Shown piece by piece: positions 1 through 9,339 of a DNA stretch of 64,000 nt. Below the pieces are notes generated by a model. The model made no database searches, was not told where the DNA came from, and saw nothing but the letters and a program-made list of their open reading frames with translations. The stretch's first letter is position 1; each line of letters starts with the position of its first letter. Both the position numbers and the translations under genes were made by a program. The stretch is from an uncultured Bacteroides sp. (GTDB taxonomy: Bacteria; Bacteroidota; Bacteroidia; Bacteroidales; Bacteroidaceae): assembly GCA_900555635.1 (NCBI GenBank), contig USLU01000016.1, positions 1 through 64,000 on the forward strand, read 5' to 3'.

Positions 1-28
1 AGCCCCCTACCACCCCGCCCTTTGGGCA

Positions 29-50
29 CCCCTCCTCCCGGGAGGAGGGG
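29..50 (-). terminator. GC-rich palindrome after the beta-galactosidase gene
   Basis: A perfect 22-bp palindrome (11-bp arms built on CCCCTCCTCCC) lies 27 bp beyond the stop codon of the minus-strand beta-galactosidase gene. The position suits a transcription terminator, but no T tract follows it on the minus strand, so the role is inferred. Confidence 0.45.
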
Positions 51-76
51 AATTAAGTTACTTTGATTGATTGGGG

Positions 77-3000
77 TCAGAACCAACGTTTATGTGCTTG
101 TTCTGCTGCATCATCTTTAACACCAAGTGGTTGCAGCGTGAAGCTGTACTGCCACTCTTGCGGAGTGATGGTATATTCGGGATGCACCTGTGCTCCCCAA
201 GTATTGTCACCCCCTACGCCCATCTGCTTATGGTCGATGTTGAGCCATACCATATCTTTCTTCACGATACTTCCGCCATGACGACGCTCCACTTGTGAAG
301 GACGGTATTCGATGTCTTCCATCGGGAAGTTCCATGCACTGACGCTCAACGGCTCTTCTCCTGTTACCAGCAGACCTTCTCCGGCGGCATTGCGCAAAGC
401 TACCCAGCGCACATCACAATGATTGGCTGTTTCTTGAGCACGGACATACGGATGGAATTGTTCCCAAACAGTGGCGTTGTACAAGCCTACCAATGCTCCG
501 GTCTTGCGGTCGGCATAGTTTTCCTGCGGACCACGGCCCAGCCAGGTCATCATTTCATATTCGGCAGGAAGGATCATGCGCATGCCCAAGCGTGGCATTT
601 CGTTCAATGCTTTCTTGCCGGGGATGAAGTGCATACTTACTTGTACGGCTCCGTTGGGACGGATGTTGTATGTGTTCTGTAAGGTTGCATCTTGCGCTTC
701 CATGCGGTAGGTGGCGATGACGGTTGCCATTTGCTGGCCTTCGGTGACTTCGATGTTTTGCAGTTTGGCATCACGTCCGGCAGTCTTCCAGGTGGCGCAA
801 CGTACAATGTGTCCGTTAGGGATGTCGTTATCGGTCAATGCACGCCAGAAGTTGGGTTGCAATCCTTCTTTAATCAGATTTTTACCGTTGTAGGTCAATT
901 CGGTCATCTCACCGCTCTGGGTAGAGAAGGCTATCTGGAAGTTATTGCCTTTCAGTGTAAGGGCATCGTTGCTGCGGTTTGCGGTTAGTGTGCCATTGAC
1001 CGGTTGCGCGGGTTGGGCAGTGCCATTAGAAGGTAACAGCCATTGTTCGATAGCCACTTCGTGTCCTTTCGGAACCAGCGGGGCTTCGTTCTTGGTGAAA
1101 GCACGGAGGGTGAGGAAGTACTCTTTACCATCGGCAGGGAGTGCTTTCAGCGGCAGTTCGATGTTGGCGGAGCTTCTCGGCGCAATAACGGGGAAATCCA
1201 TTTCGCCGCTTTGAACAGCTTTGCCGTCACACTCTACAGCCCAGCGGAGAATGTATCCTTCCAATCCGATGAAATCGTGCCAGTTGGTTACTTTTACTTT
1301 GTTCGCTGTAAAGGCGAGGGGCTCGAAGTGGATGTATTGATATACTTTCTTTACTTCGTAGATGTGCGGGTGCGGGGTGCGGTCGGCAGCAACGAGGCCG
1401 TTGGCACAGAAGTTGGAGTCGTTCACTACACCTACAAATCCCATATCACCACCGAATGCTGCGATGTCGCGGTTGTTCTTGTCTTTGATGGCGAAGGTTG
1501 CGTCCACCCAGTCCCAGATGAAACCACCTTGCAGTTGGTCGTACTTGTAAATCAGGTCCCAGTAGTCTTGGAGGTTACCTACGCTGTTACCCATGGCATG
1601 GGCATATTCGCACATAATCATAGGACGTTTATCACGTTGGTTAACGTGGCGGCGTAAAGACCAGATACGTGCATACATCGGGCAGTAAATATCACTCTTG
1701 GCATCATAACCGCCACCTTCGTATTGTACGGGGCGGGTAGGGTCAATCTTCTTTGCATAGTCGTAAATGGTCTCGAAATGCTTGCCATAACCCGATTCGT
1801 TGCCCAAAGACCAGGTAACGATAGCGGAGCAGTTGCGATCGCGGGCAATCATTCTACTCATGCGCTGCATGAAGGGGAGTTCCCAGTCGGGATAATTGGC
1901 AAGTGTACCGTCTTTGTGGTCCATCATACCGTGGCTTTCGATGTTGGCTTCGTCTACCATATATAAACCGTATTCGGTGCAAAGCTCATACCAAGGGTAG
2001 TTGTTAGGGTAATGGCAGTTGCGCACACCATTCAGGTTGAATTGCTTCATCAGTTGGATGTCCTGTATCATGGAAGCTACGCTGATGGTGCGTCCTTTGT
2101 GCTGGTCGTGCTCATGGCGGTTGACACCTTTGAAGAGTACGGCTTGTCCGTTAATCAGCTGCATGCCGTTGGTCATTTCTACGGTGCGGAATCCAAAGAG
2201 ATGGGTAAAAGATTCCAAAGGCTTTCCTTGTGCGTCGAAGGTGCTGACAACCAACGTATAAGTATTCGGCGTTTCGGCATTCCACGGACGTGCATTGGGG
2301 AATATCTGCTTTTCGCTGAATAACGTGTCATTGGCAGAAGCTACTGTTTTCTTTTGGTTATAGATGGTTTTGCCATCATCCAATACCTTTATCTCAAGGG
2401 TTTCTCCTGCTTTAGGCTGGTGGAGCAACACATTCAGTTTCAGTTCGCCATCCTTATACCCATTTATCAGTTCGGAAGTCATTTGGAAGTCTTTCACACG
2501 GCTTTGAGGACGGGCATACAGATAAACGCTGCGCTCGATACCGCTATATTTCCAATAGTCTTGTCCTTCCAGATAAGAACCGTCGCTGTAGCGGAATACT
2601 TTTACGGCGAGTTTGTTCTTTCCTTTCTTCAGCAGTTTGGTAATGTTGAAGTGCGACGGCAGACGGCTGTCTTCGGCATATCCGGCAAGTTCGCCGTTTA
2701 CCCATACATAATAAGCCGATTCCACTCCTTCAAAGTCGAGGAAGATATCCATACCTTCCCAACCTGCCGGAACGGTGAAATCACGAAGATAAGCACCTAC
2801 CGGATTATAGTCTGTAGGTACATACGGCGGATTGGCAGGGAACGGATAGCGGGTGTCCGTATAGATAGGCGCATCGAAACCTTGCAATTCCCAACTGCCG
2901 GGTACTTCTATCTTACTCCATTTGCGGGGAGTATATCCCGGTTTGTAGAAATCTTTAGGGCAAAGGTCATTGTTCTTCGAAAAGAGGAACTTCCAGGTAC

Positions 3001-3229
3001 CATCCAGCGAAATACGGCGTTCTATTGCCGGATTTACGTTGAAGCGTACATCGGCGGGCAATGCACGTTGCTTCAAGGCATTCGCTTCATTGGTATATGG
3101 AGTGAAGTATGCATGCATGGGTTCTCTATTCATCTCATTGACTTGCGGGTTCTGCCAAGGCTCGTTATCTGCCAAGGCGGAAGTGCAAAGCAATGTGGAA
3201 AAGAGTAGAGTATAAAGTTTGGTTTTCAT
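77..3229 (-). CDS. Secreted GH2 beta-galactosidase (LacZ-like)
   Basis: Predicted beta-galactosidase of 1050 aa, the usual length for LacZ-type glycoside hydrolase family 2 enzymes. A signal peptide (about residues 1-20) directs it out of the cytoplasm. The sugar-binding and immunoglobulin-like domains come first, then the TIM barrel. The acid/base glutamate is E478 in SLGNESGYG and the nucleophile is E541 in MCEYAHAMGN. The C-terminal half matches the LacZ small-chain domain (GRGPQENYADRK, then the WNFPMEDIEYRPSQ region). It starts 38 bp after the LysO-type genes on the same strand and may share their transcript. The nearby SusC/SusD pair suggests periplasmic trimming of an imported galactoside glycan; the exact substrate cannot be read from sequence. 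Confidence 0.95.
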   Translation of the reverse strand: MKTKLYTLLFSTLLCTSALADNEPWQNPQVNEMNREPMHAYFTPYTNEANALKQRALPADVRFNVNPAIERRISLDGTWKFLFSKNNDLCPKDFYKPGYTPRKWSKIEVPGSWELQGFDAPIYTDTRYPFPANPPYVPTDYNPVGAYLRDFTVPAGWEGMDIFLDFEGVESAYYVWVNGELAGYAEDSRLPSHFNITKLLKKGKNKLAVKVFRYSDGSYLEGQDYWKYSGIERSVYLYARPQSRVKDFQMTSELINGYKDGELKLNVLLHQPKAGETLEIKVLDDGKTIYNQKKTVASANDTLFSEKQIFPNARPWNAETPNTYTLVVSTFDAQGKPLESFTHLFGFRTVEMTNGMQLINGQAVLFKGVNRHEHDQHKGRTISVASMIQDIQLMKQFNLNGVRNCHYPNNYPWYELCTEYGLYMVDEANIESHGMMDHKDGTLANYPDWELPFMQRMSRMIARDRNCSAIVTWSLGNESGYGKHFETIYDYAKKIDPTRPVQYEGGGYDAKSDIYCPMYARIWSLRRHVNQRDKRPMIMCEYAHAMGNSVGNLQDYWDLIYKYDQLQGGFIWDWVDATFAIKDKNNRDIAAFGGDMGFVGVVNDSNFCANGLVAADRTPHPHIYEVKKVYQYIHFEPLAFTANKVKVTNWHDFIGLEGYILRWAVECDGKAVQSGEMDFPVIAPRSSANIELPLKALPADGKEYFLTLRAFTKNEAPLVPKGHEVAIEQWLLPSNGTAQPAQPVNGTLTANRSNDALTLKGNNFQIAFSTQSGEMTELTYNGKNLIKEGLQPNFWRALTDNDIPNGHIVRCATWKTAGRDAKLQNIEVTEGQQMATVIATYRMEAQDATLQNTYNIRPNGAVQVSMHFIPGKKALNEMPRLGMRMILPAEYEMMTWLGRGPQENYADRKTGALVGLYNATVWEQFHPYVRAQETANHCDVRWVALRNAAGEGLLVTGEEPLSVSAWNFPMEDIEYRPSQVERRHGGSIVKKDMVWLNIDHKQMGVGGDNTWGAQVHPEYTITPQEWQYSFTLQPLGVKDDAAEQAHKRWF

Positions 3230-3267
3230 GAATTCTTATTTATGAGTTATCAACTATCAATTATCAA

Positions 3268-3873
3268 CTAAATTGAACAGAATAGCGTCACCAGGAAGGG
3301 TACACTAAAGTCTACCACAAATCCGTGGAAAATGGAGACTACTACAAACTGCTGTCCTGCGGTACGGGTAATGATGGGCAATGTAGTGTCCATCGTTGTA
3401 GCACCTCCGGCAGAGATAGGAGCAAGGTTACCGAACCAACGTACCAGTAGCGGTGCAGCCAGTAGGGTCAGTATTTCTCTGCTGATATTAGCCAGTAGTG
3501 CAATCGTTCCTAATTCGGCTCCCTTGTATTCGGTAATGAAGATACTTGAGAGTGAATAGTAACCAAAGCCGGAACCTATAGCCAGACAATCGGTCAGTGA
3601 GCGGTGTGTCAATATCAGACTGACTGCAGCCGAACCTGCCAAAGTACCCAGAATGGTCATCACAGGCAGGAATATCAGTCGTGGGTTGAGCGAGCGGAAG
3701 TTCTTCAACGTCTGCGGGTCGTTGCCTACACTTAATCCGACACTGAACATCAACGCGCAAAGTGCATAAAAACTGATCTTGCTATCCATCACAATATCAA
3801 TAGGGATCAGCTTGAAGACTCCGCAAAGCGTGCCCAGTACAAAAAAGCCTACTATGATAAGACTTCCTTTCAT
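3268..3873 (-). CDS. LysO-type lysine exporter, C-terminal subunit (DUF340)
   Basis: A 201-aa integral membrane protein with several hydrophobic helices. The motifs SVGLSVGNDP and SGFGYYSLSSIFITEYKGAELG are typical of the C-terminal part of the LysO (YbjE) family. In Escherichia coli LysO is one protein of about 300 aa; here the equivalent is divided into two genes, of which this is the second. Its ATG overlaps the stop of the upstream gene by 4 nt (ATGA), so translation is probably coupled and the two products probably assemble together. Lysine or thialysine export is the known role of the family; the substrate here is inferred. Confidence 0.85.
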   Translation of the reverse strand: MKGSLIIVGFFVLGTLCGVFKLIPIDIVMDSKISFYALCALMFSVGLSVGNDPQTLKNFRSLNPRLIFLPVMTILGTLAGSAAVSLILTHRSLTDCLAIGSGFGYYSLSSIFITEYKGAELGTIALLANISREILTLLAAPLLVRWFGNLAPISAGGATTMDTTLPIITRTAGQQFVVVSIFHGFVVDFSVPFLVTLFCSI

Positions 3874-4148
3874 GCTTGTCCTCCTTTCCTTTTATACAAG
3901 GCTCTCCAAAGTCCCCAGGCAGCAATGACGCTTCCCAGTGTTCCGCCTATGGTCAAGATGATAGCTTCCATACCGATGGTGTGAAGTCCTTTGATAATCT
4001 GTTCGTTGCCTCCTACTTCAATCCCCAGGATGAAGAGGAGTAACCAGATAAGCACTGTGATTACTTTATGGATTTTACTAAGATTCCTTTTCCGTAAGAG
4101 ATAGCCCAGCAGCATGCCTGTGAGCATTAGTCCGATAATTGTAAACAT
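3870..4148 (-). CDS. LysO-type lysine exporter, N-terminal subunit (DUF340)
   Basis: A membrane protein of 92 aa, taking the ATG at 4148 (MFTIIGLMLTGMLLGYLLRK) as the start. A longer reading from 4217 adds 23 residues that look less like coding sequence. Three hydrophobic helices and the motif LLLFILGIEVGGNEQI match the N-terminal third of LysO. The gene overlaps its partner by 4 nt. A promoter-like TATCTTTG lies about 95 bp upstream on the same strand, beyond the susCD terminator hairpin. Confidence 0.8.
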   Translation of the reverse strand: MFTIIGLMLTGMLLGYLLRKRNLSKIHKVITVLIWLLLFILGIEVGGNEQIIKGLHTIGMEAIILTIGGTLGSVIAAWGLWRALYKRKGGQA

Positions 4149-4241
4149 ATCTATGTCGTTTTTGAGGGCAAAGATAGTGCAAACCGAAAGCAGAAGCAAG
4201 CTTGCTTGTTTATGCAAAGGTGCCGCCTATTTTCGCAAATG

Positions 4242-4249
4242 CAAAGATA
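4242..4249 (-). promoter_or_regulatory. Bacteroides-type -7 box for the lysO/beta-galactosidase transcript
   Basis: On the minus strand this reads TATCTTTG, a perfect match to the Bacteroides -7 consensus TAnnTTTG. A weak -33 (CTTG) lies about 16 nt further upstream, inside the arm of the preceding terminator hairpin. Confidence 0.5.
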
Positions 4250-4265
4250 AAGTATTATGATTAAA

Positions 4266-4299
4266 CAAGGCGGCATTGCACGGGGCAAATGCCGCCTTG
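4266..4299 (-). terminator. Terminator hairpin after susD
   Basis: Perfect 12-bp arms (CAAGGCGGCATT and AATGCCGCCTTG) with a 10-nt loop, 34 bp downstream of the susD stop on the minus strand and followed there by TTTAATC. It separates the susCD transcript from the lysO promoter. Confidence 0.75.
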
Positions 4300-4332
4300 A
4301 TATTGTTTAGGTTGAGATTAAGAGAGAATTAA

Positions 4333-5922
4333 TTATTTACTTATCTGATCGTTAGAGTTAATTTCGGTTAACGGTACGGGATAGAATGAATTTTTGGCTT
4401 CATCGAATCCTGCACGTCCGGCTTCTGCCATAGCAGATGTAAGTTTACCCCAACGGCGTAAGTCGTACCAACGCCAATTTTCCAGCGGGAATTCAATCAT
4501 ACGCTCGTGTTCAATCTGCTCACGTACTTCATCTTGTGTTGTACCTTTCATGGCAGGCATATCTCCATGTACGCTTCTGAGCTCGTTAATCAGCGGAATG
4601 GCTTGTTCAGGATGTCCTTGCTCATTCAGTACCTCTGCCTTCATCAACAATACGTTAGCGTAACGCATTAAAGGAATATTGATTGCACAGCGATTGTTTG
4701 ATAGCGCGTCGTAATCAGTAGGCATGAATTTGCGGAATGCAGGGCGGTTGTATGCTTCTTCAATCATAATCGGATCACCGTTCTCATCTTTGATGATATT
4801 GCCTGCTTCATCTTTCTTGGGCACTTCTCTAACAAACCAATCATTATATTCGTATCCATACACACGACCACTGCCATCGTTATAATAATCGCATTGATAG
4901 AAAACACTTTCATACAAGCGTGAGTCGTAACGTCCGGTAGTTGCGATTTCACCTTCTTTCATAAATTCATTCATCAGGGTAGTGCTAGGTAATATTTCAT
5001 CCCATCCCCAAAGTTCTGATACTCCAATCCAACGGTGAAGTTGTGTACGATAACTTGCTCCATTAGCGGTACTCATAGAAGTCTGTAACTCAAAAATAGA
5101 TTCTTTGCTATTCTTATTGCTAGCATCGAACATACTTGAGAATTTCTTCACGAGTTCATACCCTGTTACTTTGTTCAAAGCATCAAGGGCTTCACCTAGG
5201 TATTCATCCTTCTTTTCCGGTTCTTCATAAGCACGTGTTAAATAAGCTAGACCTAAATAAGCATAGGCTGCTCCACTGGTAGCGCGTCCTAAGTTGTCTG
5301 CATTGTAAGAACTGGGTAAAGCGATAGCATGTTTCAAATCATCAATAATGAAATCCCAAGTGTCTGGGCGTGGAGAAAGAGCTTTACTCAAGTCGGCCTG
5401 ATTGGTGATATACTTATCGCGGATGATGATTTCTTTCCAGTTCAGCAGCAATTTCAAGTGATAATAAGCGCGTAGGAAATGTGCCTCGTTTACTATTTGT
5501 GTGCGTATAGTGGGAGCAATGTTTTCATCGGGAATACCTGCTACTTTTTCAAGTACTTGATTAGCAAAACTTGCTCCTTTATAATTGTTAGCCCAATAAT
5601 TGCTGAATTGTGAATTACCATTTGTATAGGTGAAGTTATACAGCTCCAACCAGTTAGGGTAGTTGCGTGCATCATCTCCCATATTGATGATATCTTCGCG
5701 ATAGGCTTCTACTGGCCATTTTACTTCGGCAAATTCCCAAGTGTCTATATAGTATTCCAATTGCGAGTATGCCGCAGCAATACCTGCTTGTGCATCACTT
5801 TCATTTCGCCAGAAGCTTCCGGAAGTCAACTGGTCGGGAGATTCCACAGTTAAATAATCGTCGCAAGAACTCACAAAGAGGGATGCGAAACAAAGGCTGG
5901 CTATATATATTACTTTTTTCAT
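4333..5922 (-). CDS. SusD/RagB-family glycan-binding lipoprotein
   Basis: A 529-aa outer-membrane lipoprotein. The signal peptide ends in the lipobox SSC, giving a lipidated Cys20 followed by acidic residues (CDDYL), as in Bacteroides surface lipoproteins. The body has the SusD layout: a TPR-like helical N-terminal half and the C-terminal signature ENWRWYDLRRWGK. It caps the SusC channel and captures glycan at the cell surface. The gene lies 19 bp after susC on the same strand and ends at a strong hairpin. The ligand cannot be read from sequence; the neighbouring GH2 enzyme hints at a galactose-containing glycan. Confidence 0.95.
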   Translation of the reverse strand: MKKVIYIASLCFASLFVSSCDDYLTVESPDQLTSGSFWRNESDAQAGIAAAYSQLEYYIDTWEFAEVKWPVEAYREDIINMGDDARNYPNWLELYNFTYTNGNSQFSNYWANNYKGASFANQVLEKVAGIPDENIAPTIRTQIVNEAHFLRAYYHLKLLLNWKEIIIRDKYITNQADLSKALSPRPDTWDFIIDDLKHAIALPSSYNADNLGRATSGAAYAYLGLAYLTRAYEEPEKKDEYLGEALDALNKVTGYELVKKFSSMFDASNKNSKESIFELQTSMSTANGASYRTQLHRWIGVSELWGWDEILPSTTLMNEFMKEGEIATTGRYDSRLYESVFYQCDYYNDGSGRVYGYEYNDWFVREVPKKDEAGNIIKDENGDPIMIEEAYNRPAFRKFMPTDYDALSNNRCAINIPLMRYANVLLMKAEVLNEQGHPEQAIPLINELRSVHGDMPAMKGTTQDEVREQIEHERMIEFPLENWRWYDLRRWGKLTSAMAEAGRAGFDEAKNSFYPVPLTEINSNDQISK

Positions 5923-5941
5923 GTTCGTATAGTATTATTAG

Positions 5942-8900
5942 TTAGAAAGTAAGTTGGGCTCCAACGGTAAATGAACGAGTAAACGGATAAATCAGTTTGT
6001 CAATACCTGTATTCAATACACTCGCGCGTGAGAATTCAGGGTCAATACCATCGTAACCGGTGATTGTGAATAAGTTTTCACCACTTACATAGAAGCGTAA
6101 CTTGTCAATGAAAACTTTTTGCATCAAAGTTTTAGGCAATGTATAGCCTAATTGTAATTGTCGCAGACGGATAAAGTCACCTTTCTCGATAAAGCGATCG
6201 GATTCTTTTAAGTTTCCATTAGGGTCGTTGAAGATGGCGCGAGGTACGTTGGTATTAGTATTCTGAGGAGTCCATGCATCCAATGATGAGGTCAGGAAGT
6301 TGGAACCGGAATTCATTCCTTCATAGAAATATTTGTTACCATTATAAATTTTGTGTCCCCAAGCACTGCCCAATACAAGTGAAAGATCAAAGCCTTTATA
6401 ACCGGCAGAGAAGTTTAAGTTAACTTCCAAGGTCGGAATACCGGAACCGCAGTATACTTTGTCGTCATCATTAATTTCACCGTCACCATTTACATCAACA
6501 AACTTGATGTCACCGGCATCGGCAAACGGCTGATACTCTGTACCGTCTTTGTTTACATATTGGCGGGCTTCGGCGTCGCTCTGGAATAAACCATTCGTTT
6601 TGTAAAGGTAGAATGCGCCGATGGGCTTACCTACACGTGTTTGCGTCGGGAAGTGTTCGGTACCATATTTCAAACCTTCGCCATAGAGAACTTGTCCTTT
6701 GTCTGCCAGTTCCACAACTTTGTTCTTGGTAGTACTAAAGTTCATACCAATGTTATAGTCAAAGTCTCCCTTATTGTCAGCCCAGTTTACCTCAAATTCC
6801 ACACCAGAGTTACGTATCTTACCAACATTCAAAATCGGATTTGCTAAACCGGCAGATGGTGGCAGTGCTTTGGTAATTAATAATTCCTCAGTTTGATTGT
6901 AATAATAGTTCAATGCACCAGTTAACTTGTTGTTGAAGAGACCGAAGTCTAAACCAATATTCTTTGTATCGGTAGTTTCCCATTTCAAAGAACGGTTTTC
7001 TAGTCCTCGTGCTATACTTCCTGCCCACGCATTATCACCATTACCTTTTACATAACCTTGATACATGGTGTTGTAGGTAGTGATCAATGCCAGGAAGTCA
7101 TAATATCCCAATGCATTTTCATTACCAAGACGGCCCCAACTAGCACGCAGTTTCAAATTGTTCAGAACAATATCTTTCGGGAAGAAGGCTTCTTCACTGA
7201 TTCTCCAACCTACGGCTACTGATGGGAAGAATCCCCAACGATTGTCGGCACCGAACTTGGAAGAACCGTCAGAACGTACGGTTGCTTGAAGTAGATAACG
7301 ATTGTTATAGTTATAGTTTACGCGACCGAAGAAAGAAACTCGGTTATAATCCCATTTGCTACCGTCTCCGTCAAATGTACCACCTGCACCTGCGCCAATT
7401 GTAGAGAAACTGGAATCGAGGAAACCGCCTGGTTGTTCGCCTACTACCAACTGACCGTCTTCTACTTTATAGGTAGTTGTTTTACCTTCTACACCGACCG
7501 AATTCCATGTGTATCTGCGAGCCATAGTCGAAGTTCCGGCGACTGCATTTACAGAGTGTTTGCCAAATTCCTTGTTGAATGACAAAACATTTTCCCATAC
7601 ATGCTCTTCCCAATAAGCAGTGGTTTCGCTATGGTAAGGATAGTCGCGCTTAGCTTTTTCATCAGCAATATAAGCGGGAGTGTGATAGGTCTGGCGTTCG
7701 TGCTCGCCACGGTATGCATAGCTTGTTTTGAAACTCAGCCATTTGGTAAAGTTTGCAGTAAGGGCAATGTTGGCAGTTGTATGATATTTCTTATCAGTAG
7801 ATTTCTCGTAAAATTGGTCAGCCATTACATTGCGGTTATTGGGTAGATCATCAAAGTTAGTCAAACCAAAACCATATTCTTCATTTTCATTATAGATAGG
7901 AACCAATGGGGAGATCATATACATTTCCTTCAATTGGTATTCGGGTTGTTTGCTGTCAGTGAATTTGAAAGCCATATTGGCATCAATATCAAAAATGTAT
8001 TTTGTCATGTGTAGTTTTAGACGGGCATTGTCTTGGCGATAATTATTACCTAAGAAAATACCTTTATCGTCGGCATGATTGTAAGAAACAGAGTATTGTG
8101 CATTTTCACTACCACCTCTTACACTAAACATATAGTTCTGAGAGAAGCCTGTGCGCATCATTGCGTCCTGCCAGTCGGTGTCAATACCTGTATCCTTAGT
8201 GATATATGGTTTAAGTTCCATCAATTGATCTGTCCATGCACCGTTATTCTTAGGGTCGTACTGTGCTTTATGATTGGTGACGTGACCATTCCAGTTTTCG
8301 TACATCTGTTTATGAACAGTTTTGTATTGTTCTGCATTCAGCAATTCTAGCTTTTTAGCAACTTTGCTCATGCTGACGTAGGTGCTGAAATCTATTTTCG
8401 TTTCACCCTTCTTACCGTTTTTAGTTGTAACAATAATAACACCGTTAGCAGCAACCGAACCGTAGATTGCGGCTGCAGCACCATCTTTTAATACTTCCAT
8501 CGCTTGGATGTCCTGCGGGTTCACGGCATTAATGTCACCAGGGAAACCATCAATAATATAAAGAGGTTCGTTATCACCAAAAGTTTTTACACCACGTATC
8601 TTTACCTGTACGCCAGCACCGGCATTACCACCTGCTTTCATGATGTTTACACCGGCAATTTTGCCTTGTAATGCTTCGGCAGGGTTGGTTGTAGTTCGTT
8701 TAGATAACTCTTCAACATCCACAGATGAGATAGCACCCGTCATGTCGCTTTTCTTCATAGGTCCATAACCGATAACTACCACTTCATCCAGCATTTCTGT
8801 ATCTTCTTTCAGAACTACTTTCAGATTCTTGCGACCATTCAAAGGAATTTCTTGCGGTGCATAGCCTACATAAGAAATAGCAATAGTAGCATTAGGAGAA

Positions 8901-9151
8901 ACGCTTAAAGAGAAGTTTCCGTCAATGTCAGTAATTACTCCGTTCGTAGTACCTTTCTCCAATACACTGGCACCGATTACGGTTTCACCGGTGGCATCTG
9001 TTACGGTACCAGTCAGTTGGATATTCTGTGCCCATGCGCCTATGGGGAGCATAAAAGCAAAGAAGAAAAGCAGTTGAATAACTCTTTCTTTTAAATAGTT
9101 ACTTTTACTCATTGTGAATAAGTTTTTAAGGTTAATATTTTTGTTCTTCAC
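5942..9151 (-). CDS. SusC/RagA-family TonB-dependent outer-membrane transporter
   Basis: A 1069-aa SusC-type transporter. The order is signal peptide (hydrophobic stretch ending AWAQ), a carboxypeptidase-regulatory-like domain (TGTVTDATGETVIGASV), a TonB-box region (DEVVVIGYG), the plug (PLYIIDGFPGD, PQDIQAMEVLKDGAAAAIYG) and a beta-barrel ending in aromatic FTVGAQLTF. A second possible start at 9112 (MSKSNYLKER) would remove 13 residues and place the signal peptide nearer the N terminus. It imports the oligosaccharide delivered by SusD, driven by TonB-ExbBD. The regulator gene lies immediately upstream on the same strand. Confidence 0.95.
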   Translation of the reverse strand: MKNKNINLKNLFTMSKSNYLKERVIQLLFFFAFMLPIGAWAQNIQLTGTVTDATGETVIGASVLEKGTTNGVITDIDGNFSLSVSPNATIAISYVGYAPQEIPLNGRKNLKVVLKEDTEMLDEVVVIGYGPMKKSDMTGAISSVDVEELSKRTTTNPAEALQGKIAGVNIMKAGGNAGAGVQVKIRGVKTFGDNEPLYIIDGFPGDINAVNPQDIQAMEVLKDGAAAAIYGSVAANGVIIVTTKNGKKGETKIDFSTYVSMSKVAKKLELLNAEQYKTVHKQMYENWNGHVTNHKAQYDPKNNGAWTDQLMELKPYITKDTGIDTDWQDAMMRTGFSQNYMFSVRGGSENAQYSVSYNHADDKGIFLGNNYRQDNARLKLHMTKYIFDIDANMAFKFTDSKQPEYQLKEMYMISPLVPIYNENEEYGFGLTNFDDLPNNRNVMADQFYEKSTDKKYHTTANIALTANFTKWLSFKTSYAYRGEHERQTYHTPAYIADEKAKRDYPYHSETTAYWEEHVWENVLSFNKEFGKHSVNAVAGTSTMARRYTWNSVGVEGKTTTYKVEDGQLVVGEQPGGFLDSSFSTIGAGAGGTFDGDGSKWDYNRVSFFGRVNYNYNNRYLLQATVRSDGSSKFGADNRWGFFPSVAVGWRISEEAFFPKDIVLNNLKLRASWGRLGNENALGYYDFLALITTYNTMYQGYVKGNGDNAWAGSIARGLENRSLKWETTDTKNIGLDFGLFNNKLTGALNYYYNQTEELLITKALPPSAGLANPILNVGKIRNSGVEFEVNWADNKGDFDYNIGMNFSTTKNKVVELADKGQVLYGEGLKYGTEHFPTQTRVGKPIGAFYLYKTNGLFQSDAEARQYVNKDGTEYQPFADAGDIKFVDVNGDGEINDDDKVYCGSGIPTLEVNLNFSAGYKGFDLSLVLGSAWGHKIYNGNKYFYEGMNSGSNFLTSSLDAWTPQNTNTNVPRAIFNDPNGNLKESDRFIEKGDFIRLRQLQLGYTLPKTLMQKVFIDKLRFYVSGENLFTITGYDGIDPEFSRASVLNTGIDKLIYPFTRSFTVGAQLTF

Positions 9152-9339
9152 AGTGCTAAGTAAAGTAATATATTAAGAAAAGTATTAAAAAGTGTTGTCT
9201 ACAAATGCTCTACAAAAAGAAGATTTTGTCGGATTTATAATCTACAATGATATATGTAATGTGTTGATATATAGGCGTACTGTTGTGATTTGTATATCTA
9301 CAAATGAATATGAAAGTGAAATCGAAATATATACATTAA